A stretch of DNA of 64,000 nucleotides from Aggregatibacter kilianii (lineage in GTDB: Bacteria > Pseudomonadota > Gammaproteobacteria > Enterobacterales > Pasteurellaceae). The notes under the pieces were generated by a model that made no database searches, had not been told where the DNA came from, and saw only the letters and a program-made list of their open reading frames with translations. The stretch lies in the NCBI RefSeq assembly GCF_003130255.1, contig NZ_NRCN01000001.1, positions 1,420,501 through 1,484,500 of the forward strand, given 5' to 3'. A program made the translations under genes and the position numbers. Positions 45,892 to 56,289 of this stretch are shown here, one piece after another; within the stretch, counting starts at the first letter, position 1, and each line of letters begins with the position of its first letter.

Positions 45892-47840
45892 TGAATCTAA
45901 AAAAACTTCTGTCGCAACCGCAATACGATCCGATTCGTGATAAAAAAGCCGAGCGCAATTTGTTTGCCCGTCGTGCTTTGGTGTCATTTATCGGCGTTTT
46001 GGTGTTGTCTGCAGTGTTGATTCTGAATCTATATGATTTGCAGGTGGTGAATTACGACAGCTATCAAACCCGTTCTAACGGCAATCGCATTAAATTGTTG
46101 CCATTACCACCGACCCGAGGCTTGATTTACGATCGCAACGGGCAATTATTGGCAGAAAATTTAACCTTTTTCGGATTATATGTGGTGCCGGAAAAAGTGG
46201 AAAATTTAGACCGCACTTTTGAGGAATTAAAAGTGTTGGTAGGGCTGACCGATACGGATATTGGAAATTTTAAGAAAGAACGCCGTCGTTCAACCCGTTA
46301 CACACCGATTATGTTAAAACCGAATTTAACGGAAGAACAAATCGCCCGTTTTGCGGTAAATCAATACAATTTCCCAAGTTTAGATATTCGTCCTTATTTT
46401 AAACGCCATTATCTTTATGGTGAACCGCTGACCCACATCTTAGGTTATGTGTCAAAAATTAATGATCGTGATGTGGAACGCCTGAAAAAAGAGGAAAAAT
46501 TCGCGAATTATTCCGGTACTCACGATTTAGGTAAGCTCGGGATTGAGCGTTATTATGAAGATTCTCTACACGGCACCACAGGCTTTGAAGAGGTGGAAGT
46601 TAATAGCCGTGGCAAAGTAATTCGTAAGCTACGCGAACAGCCTGCCATTGCAGGAAAAAGCATTCATTTGACGATTGATTTGAATTTACAACTTTATGTC
46701 ACGGAACTATTGGCGGGACATAAAGGCGCCGTGGTTGTGCTGGATCCGAAAGATAACAGCATTTTAGCCATGGTTTCCGTACCGAGTTATGACAATAATT
46801 TATTTGTGGATGGCATTTCCGGCGAGGCCTATAGCCGTTTGTTAAATGACCCTAATCGCCCGCTTTATAGTCGTGTGACACAAGGCGCTTATCCGCCGGC
46901 ATCTACGGTGAAACCGTTCATTGCGGTGTCTGCTTTGCAGGAAAATGTGATTACCCCGAGTATGACGATTTATGATCCGGGTTATTGGAGTTTGCCAAAT
47001 AGCACCAAGCGTTTCCGTGACTGGCGAAAAGGTGGGCATGGCATGACAAATTTAAATAAAGCCATTACCGAATCTTCCGATACTTATTTTTATCAAACTG
47101 CCTATAACATGGGGATTGACCGTTTGTCCGCTTGGATGAAACGGTTTGGGTTTGGTGTGCCGACCGGTATTGATATTCAAGAAGAAACCGGTGCCAATAT
47201 GCCGACCCGTGAATGGAAACAAAAACGCTATAAAAAAGCTTGGGTGCAGGGCGATACTATTTCTGTGGGTATCGGGCAAGGCTATTGGACGGCGACGCCG
47301 TTGCAGTTGGCGAAAGCCACCAGTATTCTGGTGAATAACGGCAAGGTAAACACACCGCACTTGATGAAGAGCGTGGAAGGTTCCGTGGTAGAACCTTATA
47401 AAGATCCGTTGCCATATGAAGATATTACCGAACCGAAGCAGTATTTTTGGGATGAGGCGAAACGTGGCATGTATAACGTGGTGAATAGCGCCGGCGGAAC
47501 AGGTCGCAAGGCCTTTATCGGTACGCCTTATCGTGTCGCGGGAAAATCCGGAACGGCGCAGGTGTTTAGTTTGAAAGAGAATCAAAGTTATAATGCCGGC
47601 GCCTTGAAAAAAGAATTACACGACCATGCTTGGTTTATCGCATTTGCGCCTTATGAGACCCCGCAAATTGTTGTCTCTATGATTTTGGAGAACGCGGGTG
47701 GCGGTTCCAGTAATGCGGCGCCGATTGTTAGAAAAATTATGGATTATTATTTTAAACAAAACACGCCGTTGCCAATAGAACAAAGCTCGGAACAACCGTT
47801 AAGCGAACCGACCACAGGAGAGCCAAATGAAAATGAATGA
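45891..47840 (+). CDS. mrdA: Penicillin-binding protein 2 (MrdA)
   Basis: MrdA is the essential transpeptidase of the elongasome. The 649 aa have an N-terminal anchor helix (about 28-50), a pedestal domain, and the transpeptidase domain with the active Ser in [12 protein letters not shown] in ESSDTYFY, and KSGTAQ. The TAATG overlap with rlmH and the 14-bp overlap with mrdB show tight coupling. Slightly Ser/Glu/Pro-rich tail after residue 620. Confidence 0.97.
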   Translation: MNLKKLLSQPQYDPIRDKKAERNLFARRALVSFIGVLVLSAVLILNLYDLQVVNYDSYQTRSNGNRIKLLPLPPTRGLIYDRNGQLLAENLTFFGLYVVPEKVENLDRTFEELKVLVGLTDTDIGNFKKERRRSTRYTPIMLKPNLTEEQIARFAVNQYNFPSLDIRPYFKRHYLYGEPLTHILGYVSKINDRDVERLKKEEKFANYSGTHDLGKLGIERYYEDSLHGTTGFEEVEVNSRGKVIRKLREQPAIAGKSIHLTIDLNLQLYVTELLAGHKGAVVVLDPKDNSILAMVSVPSYDNNLFVDGISGEAYSRLLNDPNRPLYSRVTQGAYPPASTVKPFIAVSALQENVITPSMTIYDPGYWSLPNSTKRFRDWRKGGHGMTNLNKAITESSDTYFYQTAYNMGIDRLSAWMKRFGFGVPTGIDIQEETGANMPTREWKQKRYKKAWVQGDTISVGIGQGYWTATPLQLAKATSILVNNGKVNTPHLMKSVEGSVVEPYKDPLPYEDITEPKQYFWDEAKRGMYNVVNSAGGTGRKAFIGTPYRVAGKSGTAQVFSLKENQSYNAGALKKELHDHAWFIAFAPYETPQIVVSMILENAGGGSSNAAPIVRKIMDYYFKQNTPLPIEQSSEQPLSEPTTGEPNENE

Positions 47841-48948
47841 TCGCAATATTTGGCTGGAGTTGTGGCGCCGTTTGCACATTGACTTGTGGCTGTTTATCGG
47901 ATTGGTGGTGGTTACCGGCTATGGTATGTTTGTACTATATAGCGCATCCGGTGCAAACGAAGCTATGTTTCAGAGCCGTATTATACAGGTTGCTTTAGGA
48001 TTTTTTGTTCTCTTGGTGATGGCACAGTTCCCTCCAAAATTTTATCAGCGTATTGCCCCTTATTTATTTGGTATCGGGATTATTATGTTGGTCTTGGTGG
48101 ATATGATTGGAACCACCAGTAAAGGTGCGCAACGATGGCTAGATTTGGGCATTGTGCGTTTTCAGCCATCGGAAATCGTTAAATTGGCAGTACCTTTGAT
48201 GGTGGCGGTATATTTGGGTAATTGTCCGCAACCGATTAAAATAAAAGAAACATTTATTGCGTTAATCATTATCATTGTGCCAACCTTGCTTGTGGCGATT
48301 CAGCCGGATTTGGGCACTGCAATTTTGGTTAGCGGTTCGGGCTTATTTGTGGTATTTTTAGCCGGCATGAGCTGGTGGTTGATTTTAGCGGCAATCGTCG
48401 GGCTTGCCGGGTTTATCCCCATTATGTGGTTTTATTTAATGCACGATTATCAACGCACCCGTGTATTAACCCTATTTGATCCGGAAAAAGATTTATTGGG
48501 CGCGGGATACCACATTTGGCAGTCAAAAATTGCTATCGGCTCGGGCGGTTTGTGGGGCAAGGGCTGGATGCAAGGTACGCAATCCCAATTGGAGTTTTTA
48601 CCGGAACCGCATACGGATTTTATCTTTGCCGTATTAAGTGAAGAATATGGCATGATCGGTTTCTTGATTTTATTAGCCATTTATTTGTTTATTGTTGCCC
48701 GTTGTTTGATAATCGGCGTCAGCGCACAAACTGCGTTTGGGCGTATTTTAGTCGGGGCATTAACGCTAATTTTTTTCGTTTATGTCTTTGTTAATATCGG
48801 TATGGTAAGCGGTATTTTACCTGTTGTAGGCGTGCCGTTACCGTTGGTGAGTTATGGCGGAACCTCTTATGTTGCTATCATGGCAGGTTTTGGTTTAGTG
48901 ATGTCAATTCATACTCACAGAGAACACTTTCTGAAGGGAACTAATTAA
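47827..48948 (+). CDS. mrdB: Peptidoglycan glycosyltransferase RodA (MrdB)
   Basis: RodA is the SEDS glycosyltransferase that polymerises glycan strands with MrdA during cell elongation. The 373-aa protein has about ten helices. Landmarks are [42 protein letters not shown], the [12 protein letters not shown] loop, and [12 protein letters not shown]. It overlaps mrdA by 14 bp; a second ATG at 47833 is possible. rlpA follows after 49 bp. Confidence 0.97.
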   Translation: MKMNDRNIWLELWRRLHIDLWLFIGLVVVTGYGMFVLYSASGANEAMFQSRIIQVALGFFVLLVMAQFPPKFYQRIAPYLFGIGIIMLVLVDMIGTTSKGAQRWLDLGIVRFQPSEIVKLAVPLMVAVYLGNCPQPIKIKETFIALIIIIVPTLLVAIQPDLGTAILVSGSGLFVVFLAGMSWWLILAAIVGLAGFIPIMWFYLMHDYQRTRVLTLFDPEKDLLGAGYHIWQSKIAIGSGGLWGKGWMQGTQSQLEFLPEPHTDFIFAVLSEEYGMIGFLILLAIYLFIVARCLIIGVSAQTAFGRILVGALTLIFFVYVFVNIGMVSGILPVVGVPLPLVSYGGTSYVAIMAGFGLVMSIHTHREHFLKGTN

Positions 48949-48997
48949 GTTTTCAGTTTTCTTAATTGGTAATTCGACAGAGGGGGAGAAAAACTTA

Positions 48998-49882
48998 ATG
49001 AATTTAAAGCAAACTGTAAACTATATGATAATTTTGTTTTCATTTTGCACCGCACTTTCTGTGCAAGCCGAAACAAAAAAATTATATGGAATTGAAGGAC
49101 CTTCATTAACTTATCGTCCAATGTCGGTCACCTCGCAAACCTATAACGTAAAAGGCGAAACCTATACTACAAGATCGCATCAAACAGCCAAAAACTATTC
49201 CAAACAAGGTATTGCTAGTTACTACCATCATAAGTTTAATGGACGCAAAACCTCCAACGGCGATATTTATGATTCCACGTTATACACTGCAGCGCACAAA
49301 ACCTTACCGTTGAATTCTTATGCCGTTGTCACCAATATGTATAATCAGCGCAAAGTCATTGTTCGTATTAATGACCGAGGTCCGTTTACGAAAGATCGCA
49401 TTATTGATTTATCTCATGCTGCGGCAAAAGAAATCGGTATTGTAAATTACGGTATGGGATTGGTGAAAGTCGAAGCCTTGCATGTGGATGCTAAAGGTGA
49501 ATTATCCGGTGCCGGTGCTTCAACGTTAGCGCAAATCAGCAAAACGGAAGAAGGCTTACGACGTCTAAAAGATAATTCGGAAGCCTCTACTTTTACATCG
49601 GATTCTTCAAAAAACAATACGAAATTTATTCGCGGCTCAAACGCGGCGAATGCCGAACGTTATGAAATTAAAATGGTGAATGTCGCCAGTCGTCAAAATG
49701 CCGAACAAATTATTAAAGAATTGGCATTGGAAAACGTGAAAGCGGAAATTGCCGCACATGGTAAAAAATATAATATCCATTTGGGACCGTTTAATTCAAA
49801 AGCCGAAATTACAGAATTGAAAACACAATTAAGACGTTTAAATCATCCCGAACCGCTAATTGTGTATTCTTATAATAAATAA
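48998..49882 (+). CDS. rlpA: Septal-ring lytic transglycosylase RlpA
   Basis: RlpA cleaves denuded glycan strands and binds peptidoglycan. The 294 aa have a signal peptide (about 1-24, VQA before ETKK), a double-psi barrel (about 65-155) with GIASYYHHKFNGRKTSNG and RINDRGPFTKDRIIDLS, and a C-terminal SPOR domain (about 220-290). The only Cys in the signal (FSFC) does not fit a lipobox, so it may be periplasmic instead of a lipoprotein as in E. coli. Confidence 0.93.
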   Translation: MNLKQTVNYMIILFSFCTALSVQAETKKLYGIEGPSLTYRPMSVTSQTYNVKGETYTTRSHQTAKNYSKQGIASYYHHKFNGRKTSNGDIYDSTLYTAAHKTLPLNSYAVVTNMYNQRKVIVRINDRGPFTKDRIIDLSHAAAKEIGIVNYGMGLVKVEALHVDAKGELSGAGASTLAQISKTEEGLRRLKDNSEASTFTSDSSKNNTKFIRGSNAANAERYEIKMVNVASRQNAEQIIKELALENVKAEIAAHGKKYNIHLGPFNSKAEITELKTQLRRLNHPEPLIVYSYNK

Positions 49883-49911
49883 CAATACATCATTTTAGGA
49901 TATTCACTGTT

Positions 49912-51108
49912 ATGTTTAACAAAGTCGTAAAAAACAGCAAAATTGCATTAGTTGCCGCTCTTTTCGCCATGCCTTTGGGTTCGATGGCTGAGGATGCTCA
50001 GTTTAATATTGCCGCGCCGCAAATTAACGCACAAACCTACGTTTTAATGGATTACAATTCCGGTGCCGTGTTGGCTTCGTTGAATCCCGATCAGCGTCAA
50101 TATCCTGCGTCCCTAACAAAAATGATGACCAGTTATGTGGTGGGGCAGGCGCTAAAACAAGGCAAAATCCATAACACCGATATGGTTACAATCGGGGAAA
50201 GTGCATGGGGACAAAATTTCCCGGGCTCATCTAAAATGTTCCTAAACTTAAATCAACAGGTTTCCGTGGCGGATTTAAATCGCGGGATTATTGTTGTTTC
50301 CGGTAATGATGCCTGTGTTGCTATGGCAGAACATGTTTCCGGCACAGTAATGAACTTTGTGGATGCCATGAATAAATACGTAGAACAGTTTGGTTTAAAA
50401 AACACCCGTTTTACCACCGTGCATGGTTTAGATGAAGAAGGGCAATATTCTTCTGCCCGAGACATGGCAATTATCGGTGCGCATATTATTCGTGATTTGC
50501 CGGAAGAATATAAAATTTACGCAGAAAAAGATTTTACCTTTAATAAAATTAAACAACCGAATCGCAATGGCTTGTTATGGGATAAAACCATTAATGTTGA
50601 TGGCATGAAAACCGGTCATACGGACAAAGCCGGTTATAATCTTGTAGCGTCTGCCACCAATCCGAATAATATGCGTTTGATTTCCGTGGTTATGGGCGTG
50701 CCGACTTACAAAGGCCGTGAAGTGGAAAGCAAAAAATTATTACAATGGGGCTTTGCTAATTTTGAAACCTTTAAAACCTTTGAGGCGGGCAAGACGGGCC
50801 AATCCATTTCCGAGCAACGGGTTTATTACGGTGATAAAAGCAACATTCAGTTAGGTGTATTACAGGATGCGTTTATTACCATTCCGAAAGGCAAAAGTAG
50901 CGAGCTGAAAGCCCGTTATGAATTAGAGAAAAAATATCTGGAAGCCCCGCTTGCCAAGGGCCAAGTCGTAGGTAAAGTCATTTATCAATTAGAGGGCAAA
51001 GATGTTGCCAGCGTAAACTTACAAGTTATGCAAGAAGTGAAAGAAGGCGGCATTTTCGGCAAAATTTGGGACTGGTTGGTGCTTACCATCAAAAGTTTGT
51101 TTGACTAG
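49912..51108 (+). CDS. dacA: D-alanyl-D-alanine carboxypeptidase (PBP5/6 type)
   Basis: DacA trims the terminal D-Ala from pentapeptide side chains. The 398-aa precursor has a signal peptide (about 1-26, SMA before ED), the active Ser in PASLTKMM, SGN in VVSGNDACVAM, and KTG in MKTGHTDKAGYN. A C-terminal beta domain and amphipathic helix (KIWDWLVLTIKSLFD) anchor it to the inner membrane. Its end is marked by a USS-pair hairpin before ybeD. Confidence 0.96.
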   Translation: MFNKVVKNSKIALVAALFAMPLGSMAEDAQFNIAAPQINAQTYVLMDYNSGAVLASLNPDQRQYPASLTKMMTSYVVGQALKQGKIHNTDMVTIGESAWGQNFPGSSKMFLNLNQQVSVADLNRGIIVVSGNDACVAMAEHVSGTVMNFVDAMNKYVEQFGLKNTRFTTVHGLDEEGQYSSARDMAIIGAHIIRDLPEEYKIYAEKDFTFNKIKQPNRNGLLWDKTINVDGMKTGHTDKAGYNLVASATNPNNMRLISVVMGVPTYKGREVESKKLLQWGFANFETFKTFEAGKTGQSISEQRVYYGDKSNIQLGVLQDAFITIPKGKSSELKARYELEKKYLEAPLAKGQVVGKVIYQLEGKDVASVNLQVMQEVKEGGIFGKIWDWLVLTIKSLFD

Positions 51109-51133
51109 TCTCTAAAAAACACATTTAAAACCG

Positions 51134-51159
51134 ACCGCACTTTTCTAGGAAAGTGCGGT
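51134..51159. terminator. USS-pair hairpin between dacA and ybeD
   Basis: ACCGCACTTT (51134-51143) and AAAGTGCGGT (51150-51159) form a 10-bp stem with a 6-nt loop; TTAAATTTTT follows. A likely partial terminator after dacA. Confidence 0.65.
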
Positions 51160-51179
51160 TAAATTTTTAGGAAAAAACA

Positions 51180-51482
51180 ATGACTGATAAAAAAACGGTA
51201 AATTTAACCGACCTTGCACATGATAAAAAATTAAAAGATCTACTTGAATTCCCGTGTAATTTCACTTTTAAAGTAGTAGGCGCCGCACGTTCTGATTTAG
51301 TGGACGATGTGGTTCAGACCGTTCATAAAACCATCAAAGGCGATTATACGCCGACAACCAAGGAAAGTGGTAAAGGCACCTATCATTCCGTGTCTATCAA
51401 TGTCCGTGCAGAAAATATCGAACAAATCGAAACTCTGTATAAGGAACTGGCGGAAATTAAAGGTGTGCGCATGGTGTTGTAA
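51180..51482 (+). CDS. ybeD: YbeD (DUF493) family protein
   Basis: A 100-aa alpha/beta protein of the DUF493 (YbeD) family, function unknown. The [14 protein letters not shown] and [25 protein letters not shown] blocks are typical. It lies between dacA and lipB as in E. coli. The fold resembles ACT-like regulatory domains, but no ligand is known. lipB begins 46 bp later, with an uptake signal in the gap. Confidence 0.92.
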   Translation: MTDKKTVNLTDLAHDKKLKDLLEFPCNFTFKVVGAARSDLVDDVVQTVHKTIKGDYTPTTKESGKGTYHSVSINVRAENIEQIETLYKELAEIKGVRMVL

Positions 51483-51527
51483 TCACCAAAGTGCGGTCAA
51501 AAAACACAACGTTTTTAGGAAATTATC

Positions 51528-52166
51528 ATGCAACCCGAATTAATTGTACGCCAACTTGGTATTCGTGATTACGAGAGCGTTTGGCACGAAATGCAGGCGT
51601 TTACCGATAATCGTACGGAAGATACCACCGATGAAATTTGGTTGGTGCAACATCCGTCGGTATTTACCCAAGGCCAAGCAGGCAAGCCGGAGCATTTGTT
51701 ACAGCATACGGATATTCCGGTGGTGCAATCGGATCGTGGCGGACAAATAACCTATCATGGTTTGGGGCAGCAAATTATGTATGTGCTGATTGATGTTAAG
51801 CGGCATGAGAATTTAAATGTGCGTCAATTAGTAACCGCACTTGAACAATCAGTGGTGAAAACGCTGGCGGATTATGGCATTGAAGGCTACCCGAAACCGG
51901 ATGCGCCCGGTGTGTATATTGATGGCAGAAAAATTTGTTCTCTCGGTTTGCGTATTCGTCATGGTCGTTCTTTTCACGGTTTGGCGTTTAATATCAATAT
52001 GGATTTGGCGCCTTTCCATCAAATTAATCCTTGCGGCTATGCGGGGCTAGAAATGTGCCAACTGGCGGATTTTGTTGGCAACGAACAGGCGGATTGCCAC
52101 AAAGTTTCCCTACAATTAGTTAAGCATTTTTCCACACTGTTAGGGTATAATGTAACAAATCATTAA
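51528..52166 (+). CDS. lipB: Octanoyl-ACP:protein N-octanoyltransferase LipB
   Basis: LipB moves octanoate from ACP to the lipoyl domains of 2-oxoacid dehydrogenases and the glycine cleavage system. The 212 aa contain [13 protein letters not shown], the Lys in [14 protein letters not shown], and the catalytic Cys in [10 protein letters not shown]. It precedes lipA by 66 bp, so both lipoate steps are together. Confidence 0.97.
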   Translation: MQPELIVRQLGIRDYESVWHEMQAFTDNRTEDTTDEIWLVQHPSVFTQGQAGKPEHLLQHTDIPVVQSDRGGQITYHGLGQQIMYVLIDVKRHENLNVRQLVTALEQSVVKTLADYGIEGYPKPDAPGVYIDGRKICSLGLRIRHGRSFHGLAFNINMDLAPFHQINPCGYAGLEMCQLADFVGNEQADCHKVSLQLVKHFSTLLGYNVTNH

Positions 52167-52232
52167 CACTCTCAGTTAATCACAGTTTAATCTCGTTACC
52201 CTTGCCATTTACTCGCTACATAAGGAATTTCA

Positions 52233-53195
52233 ATGGGAACACCTTTTAAGATGGAGCGTGGCGTTAAATATCGTGACGCCGCGAAAACGTCTATTATTCC
52301 GGTAAAAAATATCGATCCTGAACAGGAATTACTTAAAAAACCGGAATGGATGAAAATCAAAATTCCCGCTAACGGAGCGCGAATTCAAAGTATTAAATCC
52401 GGTATGCGTCGCCACGGATTGCATTCCGTATGTGAAGAAGCCTCTTGTCCGAACCTGCACGAATGTTTTAATCACGGTACGGCAACCTTTATGATTCTTG
52501 GGGCGATTTGTACCCGCCGCTGTCCGTTCTGTGATGTCGCACACGGCAAACCGCTTGCACCGAATCCGGATGAGCCACGTCAATTGGCGGAAACTATTCA
52601 GGATATGAAGTTACGTTATGTGGTTATTACTTCCGTTGACCGTGACGACTTACCTGATCGTGGTGCCGGGCATTTTGCGGATTGCGTACGTGAAATTCGT
52701 GCGTTAAATCCGAATATTAAAATTGAGATTTTGGTGCCTGATTTCCGTGGACGCATTGAATTGGCGTTGGAAAAATTAAAAGACAATCCGCCGGATGTGT
52801 TTAACCACAACTTGGAAAATGTACCACGTTTATATCGTGAAATTCGTCCGGGCGCGGATTATCAATGGTCGTTGCGCTTGCTGAAAGAATTTAAAGCGAT
52901 GTTCCCGAATATTCCGACCAAATCGGGATTAATGGTAGGCTTAGGCGAAACCAACGAAGAAATCTTGGAAGTTATGCAGGATTTGCGTGATCACGGTGTG
53001 ACAATGCTCACTGTCGGTCAATATTTACAACCAAGTCGACACCATTTACCGGTTGCCCGCTATGTGCCGCCGACTGAATTTGATATGTTCCGCGAAAAAG
53101 CACAAGCCATGGGCTTTGAACATGCGGCTTGCGGCCCGTTCGTACGTTCTTCCTACCACGCCGATTTACAAGCGAGCGGTGGATTAGTGAAATAA
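52233..53195 (+). CDS. lipA: Lipoyl synthase LipA
   Basis: LipA inserts two sulfurs into protein-bound octanoate by radical SAM chemistry. The 320 aa hold the auxiliary cluster motif [12 protein letters not shown], the radical SAM motif CTRRCPFC, and the final RSSYHAD with the conserved Ser ligand. The ATG at 52233 is the first good start; ATG 52251 is an alternative. A long USS-pair hairpin and a terminator follow before convergent cysS. Confidence 0.97.
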   Translation: MGTPFKMERGVKYRDAAKTSIIPVKNIDPEQELLKKPEWMKIKIPANGARIQSIKSGMRRHGLHSVCEEASCPNLHECFNHGTATFMILGAICTRRCPFCDVAHGKPLAPNPDEPRQLAETIQDMKLRYVVITSVDRDDLPDRGAGHFADCVREIRALNPNIKIEILVPDFRGRIELALEKLKDNPPDVFNHNLENVPRLYREIRPGADYQWSLRLLKEFKAMFPNIPTKSGLMVGLGETNEEILEVMQDLRDHGVTMLTVGQYLQPSRHHLPVARYVPPTEFDMFREKAQAMGFEHAACGPFVRSSYHADLQASGGLVK

Positions 53196-53200
53196 TCTGA

Positions 53201-53265
53201 AAAGTGCGGTTGTTTTAACAGCTATTTTTCAAGGTGAAAAACGTTGCTGGAAACAACCGCACTTT
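53201..53265. other. Inverted USS pair with 35-nt loop after lipA
   Basis: AAAGTGCGGTTGTTT (53201-53215) pairs with AAACAACCGCACTTT (53251-53265), a 15-bp stem that extends beyond the 10-bp uptake core. No T-run follows directly. Confidence 0.55.
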
Positions 53266-53285
53266 ATGACACTCAATAAGAAAAA

Positions 53286-53317
53286 AAGGAAAGTTGTGAG
53301 TAACTTTCCTTTTTTTT
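53286..53317. terminator. Bidirectional terminator between lipA and cysS
   Basis: AAGGAAAGTT (53286-53295) and AACTTTCCTT (53302-53311) form a 10-bp stem with a 6-nt loop, flanked by seven A and seven T. It serves both converging genes. Confidence 0.85.
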
Positions 53318-53328
53318 AACTTATCGGC

Positions 53329-54708
53329 TTATTGTTTCCGCCAAGTGGTGCCGTTCGGGCCGTCTTCTAACACAATGCCCATTTGGGTTAAGGCGTTGCG
53401 TGCCGCATCAGCAGCCGGCCAGTCTTTGGCGGCGCGGGCTTCGTTGCGTTGTTTGATAAGTCCTTCGATTTTGGCGACTTCGTCGTCATCGGAACCGGCT
53501 TGTAGGAATTGTTCCGGATCGAGTTGAAGCAAACCGAGAATGCCGGCAAGTTCGCGTAAACGCGCGGCAAGTCCATTGGCTTTTTCCATGTCTTCGGTTT
53601 TCAGTTTGTTCAATTCACGCGCCATTTCAAATAGCACAGAAAGGGCATTTGGCGTATTGAAATCGTCGTCCATGGCTTCACGGAAGGCGTCCACAAAATT
53701 TTCACCGCCAAAAGCCACCGCACTTTTATCAGTGCCGCGCAATGCGGTGTAAAGGCGTTCCAATGCGCCATGAGCCAGATTGAGATTTTCTTCGCTGTAA
53801 TTTAATTGGCTGCGGTAATGGGCGGTGAGCAGGAAGTAGCGCACGCTTTCCGCATCGTAGTGATTTAATACATCGCGAATAGTGAAGAAGTTGCCGAGGG
53901 ATTTCGACATTTTCTCTTTATCTACCATGATCATGCCGGAATGTAGCCAGTAGTTCACATACTGATTACCGTGGGCACAGCAGGATTGGGCGATTTCGTT
54001 TTCATGGTGCGGAAACATCAGGTCGGAGCCGCCACCGTGAATGTCAAAATGTTCGCCAAGTTGTTTGCTGTTCATGGCGGAGCATTCAATGTGCCAACCC
54101 GGACGGCCTTTGCCCCAAGGTGAATCCCAACTTGGTTCATTTGGTTTGGACATTTTCCACAACACGAAATCCATTGGGTTTTTCTTGATTTCATTGATTT
54201 CAATACGAGTCCCCGCTTGTAATTGCTCTAAATCTTGGCGGGATAATTTGCCGTACTCTTTGAAGCTTTCCACATCAAACATCACATCGCCATTGTCCGC
54301 CACATAAGCATGTCCGCGTTGAATCAGTTTTTCTACAATAGCAATAATTTCAGGAATGTGATGGGTCGCACGCGGTTCAAAATCCGGACGCAAAATGTTC
54401 AGGGCGTCAAAATCCTTGTACATTTCCACGACCATGCGATCCACCAATTGCTCACAGGTTTCTTTGTTTTCCAACGCGCGTTTAATGATTTTGTCATCTA
54501 CGTCAGTGATGTTGCGCACATAGGTTAAATCGTAACCTAAATAGCGTAAGTAGCGGGCAATGACATCGAAACACACAAAGGTTCGTCCGTGCCCGATATG
54601 GCAGAGATCGTAAACGGTGACACCGCACACATACATGCCGATTTTGCCTGCGTGAATCGGTTTGAATATTTCTTTTTCGCGGGTGAGGGTATTGAAAAGT
54701 TTTAACAT
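53329..54708 (-). CDS. cysS: Cysteinyl-tRNA synthetase
   Basis: CysS charges tRNA-Cys. The start at 54708 gives 459 aa beginning [13 protein letters not shown], close to the E. coli length; ten further in-frame codons upstream are not family-like. HIGH is intact in [15 protein letters not shown] in [10 protein letters not shown], and the zinc Cys lies in YVCGVTVYD with later ligands in WHIECSAM and FPHHENE. It is divergent from ppiB with a 99-bp spacer. Confidence 0.97.
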   Translation of the reverse strand: MLKLFNTLTREKEIFKPIHAGKIGMYVCGVTVYDLCHIGHGRTFVCFDVIARYLRYLGYDLTYVRNITDVDDKIIKRALENKETCEQLVDRMVVEMYKDFDALNILRPDFEPRATHHIPEIIAIVEKLIQRGHAYVADNGDVMFDVESFKEYGKLSRQDLEQLQAGTRIEINEIKKNPMDFVLWKMSKPNEPSWDSPWGKGRPGWHIECSAMNSKQLGEHFDIHGGGSDLMFPHHENEIAQSCCAHGNQYVNYWLHSGMIMVDKEKMSKSLGNFFTIRDVLNHYDAESVRYFLLTAHYRSQLNYSEENLNLAHGALERLYTALRGTDKSAVAFGGENFVDAFREAMDDDFNTPNALSVLFEMARELNKLKTEDMEKANGLAARLRELAGILGLLQLDPEQFLQAGSDDDEVAKIEGLIKQRNEARAAKDWPAADAARNALTQMGIVLEDGPNGTTWRKQ

Positions 54709-54807
54709 ATTAGGATCCAAATCTTTTTGAAAACGCACCGCACTTTATGGCGATTTGGGGCGGATTGTGAAATAATGACGCTCTTTAATTCGTATAGGAA
54801 AAGTACA

Positions 54808-55320
54808 ATGATTACACTACACACCAATTTTGGCGACATTAAAATTGCCTTAAATCACGAAAAAGCACCGGTAACGGCGGAAAACTTCTTAACTTATTGT
54901 AAAAACGGCTTTTATGATAACACAATTTTCCACCGTGTGATTGACGGTTTTATGATTCAGGGTGGCGGCATGGAAAGCGGTATGCGCGAAAAAGCCACTA
55001 ACGCGCCGATTAAAAATGAAGCCAACAACCGTTTAAGCAACAAACGTGGCACTATCGCCATGGCACGTACTTCCGATCCGCATTCTGCTACCGCACAATT
55101 CTTTATTAACGTTGCCGATAATACTTTCTTAGATTATCGCGCGAAAGAATTGCATGGTCGTGAAGTGGTACAAGAATGGGGCTATGCGGTATTCGGCGAA
55201 GTTGTTGAAGGCATGGACGTTGTGGATAAAATCAAAGGTGTGAAAACCGGCAACAAAGGCTTCCACCAAGACGTGCCGAATGACGATGTGGTGATTACAT
55301 CCGTTACGATTGACGAATAA
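54808..55320 (+). CDS. ppiB: Cyclophilin-type peptidyl-prolyl isomerase PpiB
   Basis: PpiB is a cytosolic proline isomerase. The 170 aa contain [30 protein letters not shown] and the C-terminal [10 protein letters not shown]. No signal peptide is present, which separates it from PpiA. The start at 54808 follows ATAGGAAAAG; the open frame continues upstream but overlaps the cysS start region. A stem-loop terminator lies just after it. Confidence 0.95.
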   Translation: MITLHTNFGDIKIALNHEKAPVTAENFLTYCKNGFYDNTIFHRVIDGFMIQGGGMESGMREKATNAPIKNEANNRLSNKRGTIAMARTSDPHSATAQFFINVADNTFLDYRAKELHGREVVQEWGYAVFGEVVEGMDVVDKIKGVKTGNKGFHQDVPNDDVVITSVTIDE

Positions 55321-55326
55321 TAATAT

Positions 55327-55356
55327 AGGCAACTCATTGAGTTGCCTGATTTTTTA
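55327..55356 (+). terminator. Intrinsic terminator after ppiB
   Basis: AGGCAACTCA and TGAGTTGCCT form an inverted repeat, effectively an 8-bp stem, followed by GATTTTTT. It ends 8 bp before the next start codon. Confidence 0.75.
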
Positions 55357-55363
55357 GATTGAT

Positions 55364-56155
55364 ATGTATTCCTTTTTCGACACGCATACCCACCTCGATT
55401 ATTTGCAGCAAGCCACCGGTGAGCCGTTAGCACAGCTTATGCAAAATGCACAGACGCGAGGGGTACAAAAAATGCTGATTGTGGCGGTATTACAACGTGA
55501 TTTTAAAACGATTGAAAAAATGACCGCACTTTATCCTGAACACTTGTATTACGGCTTGGGGCTACATCCGTTGTATATTAAAGAACACCAAGCGCAGGAT
55601 TTGGCGTTATTGGAGCAGGCATTGGCAACGCGTTCGGCAAATTGCACAGCAGTAGCGGAAATCGGCTTAGAGCGTGCCGTACCGGAATTGTTAAGCGAGG
55701 CATTATGGCGCAAGCAATGTGACTTTTTCGAAGCGCAACTGTATTTGGCGAAAAAGCACGATTTGCCGGTGAATATGCATTCCCGTAAGTCGCACGATCA
55801 ACTGTTTTCTTTTCTTAAACGCATTGATGTGCCGAAACGTGGTGTCGTACATGGTTTTGCAGGCAGTTATGATCAGGCGAAACGTTTTGTGGATTTAGGG
55901 TATCACATTGGTGTGGGTGGCACGATTACCTATGAACGCGCCAATAAAACCCGTCAAACCATCGCTAAATTGCCGCTTGATGCCTTGCTGTTGGAAACGG
56001 ATTCGCCCGACATGCCGGTATTTGGGTTTCAGGGGCAACCTAATCGACCTGAGCGCGTGGCGCAGGTGTTTCGCGTTTTATGTGAGTTAAGACATGAGCC
56101 TGCGGATGTGATTGCCGATACTCTTTGGCAAAACAGCATAGCAAAATTTGCTTAA
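55364..56155 (+). CDS. yjjV: TatD-family hydrolase (YjjV type)
   Basis: The second TatD-family metal hydrolase in the window, 263 aa. Metal ligands are H-x-H in DTHTHLD, Glu in AEIGLE, His in VNMHSRKSHD, His in VVHGFAG, and Asp in LETDSPDMP. The pattern GLERAVP and the region around FGFQGQPNRPE resemble E. coli YjjV. The spacing from ppiB is short (43 bp) but contains a terminator. Substrate unknown. Confidence 0.88.
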   Translation: MYSFFDTHTHLDYLQQATGEPLAQLMQNAQTRGVQKMLIVAVLQRDFKTIEKMTALYPEHLYYGLGLHPLYIKEHQAQDLALLEQALATRSANCTAVAEIGLERAVPELLSEALWRKQCDFFEAQLYLAKKHDLPVNMHSRKSHDQLFSFLKRIDVPKRGVVHGFAGSYDQAKRFVDLGYHIGVGGTITYERANKTRQTIAKLPLDALLLETDSPDMPVFGFQGQPNRPERVAQVFRVLCELRHEPADVIADTLWQNSIAKFA

Positions 56156-56289
56156 AAGCCATTTTTCCCGCATTTTAACAGCGCATGACCCGTGATAATT
56201 TTTCCGAACCTTAAAATCGTGTTAAAATCGTCCACGTTTTTGTTTGCTGTGATGGCAATTTTTATTTTTTTAAATTTAGATAACCTATC

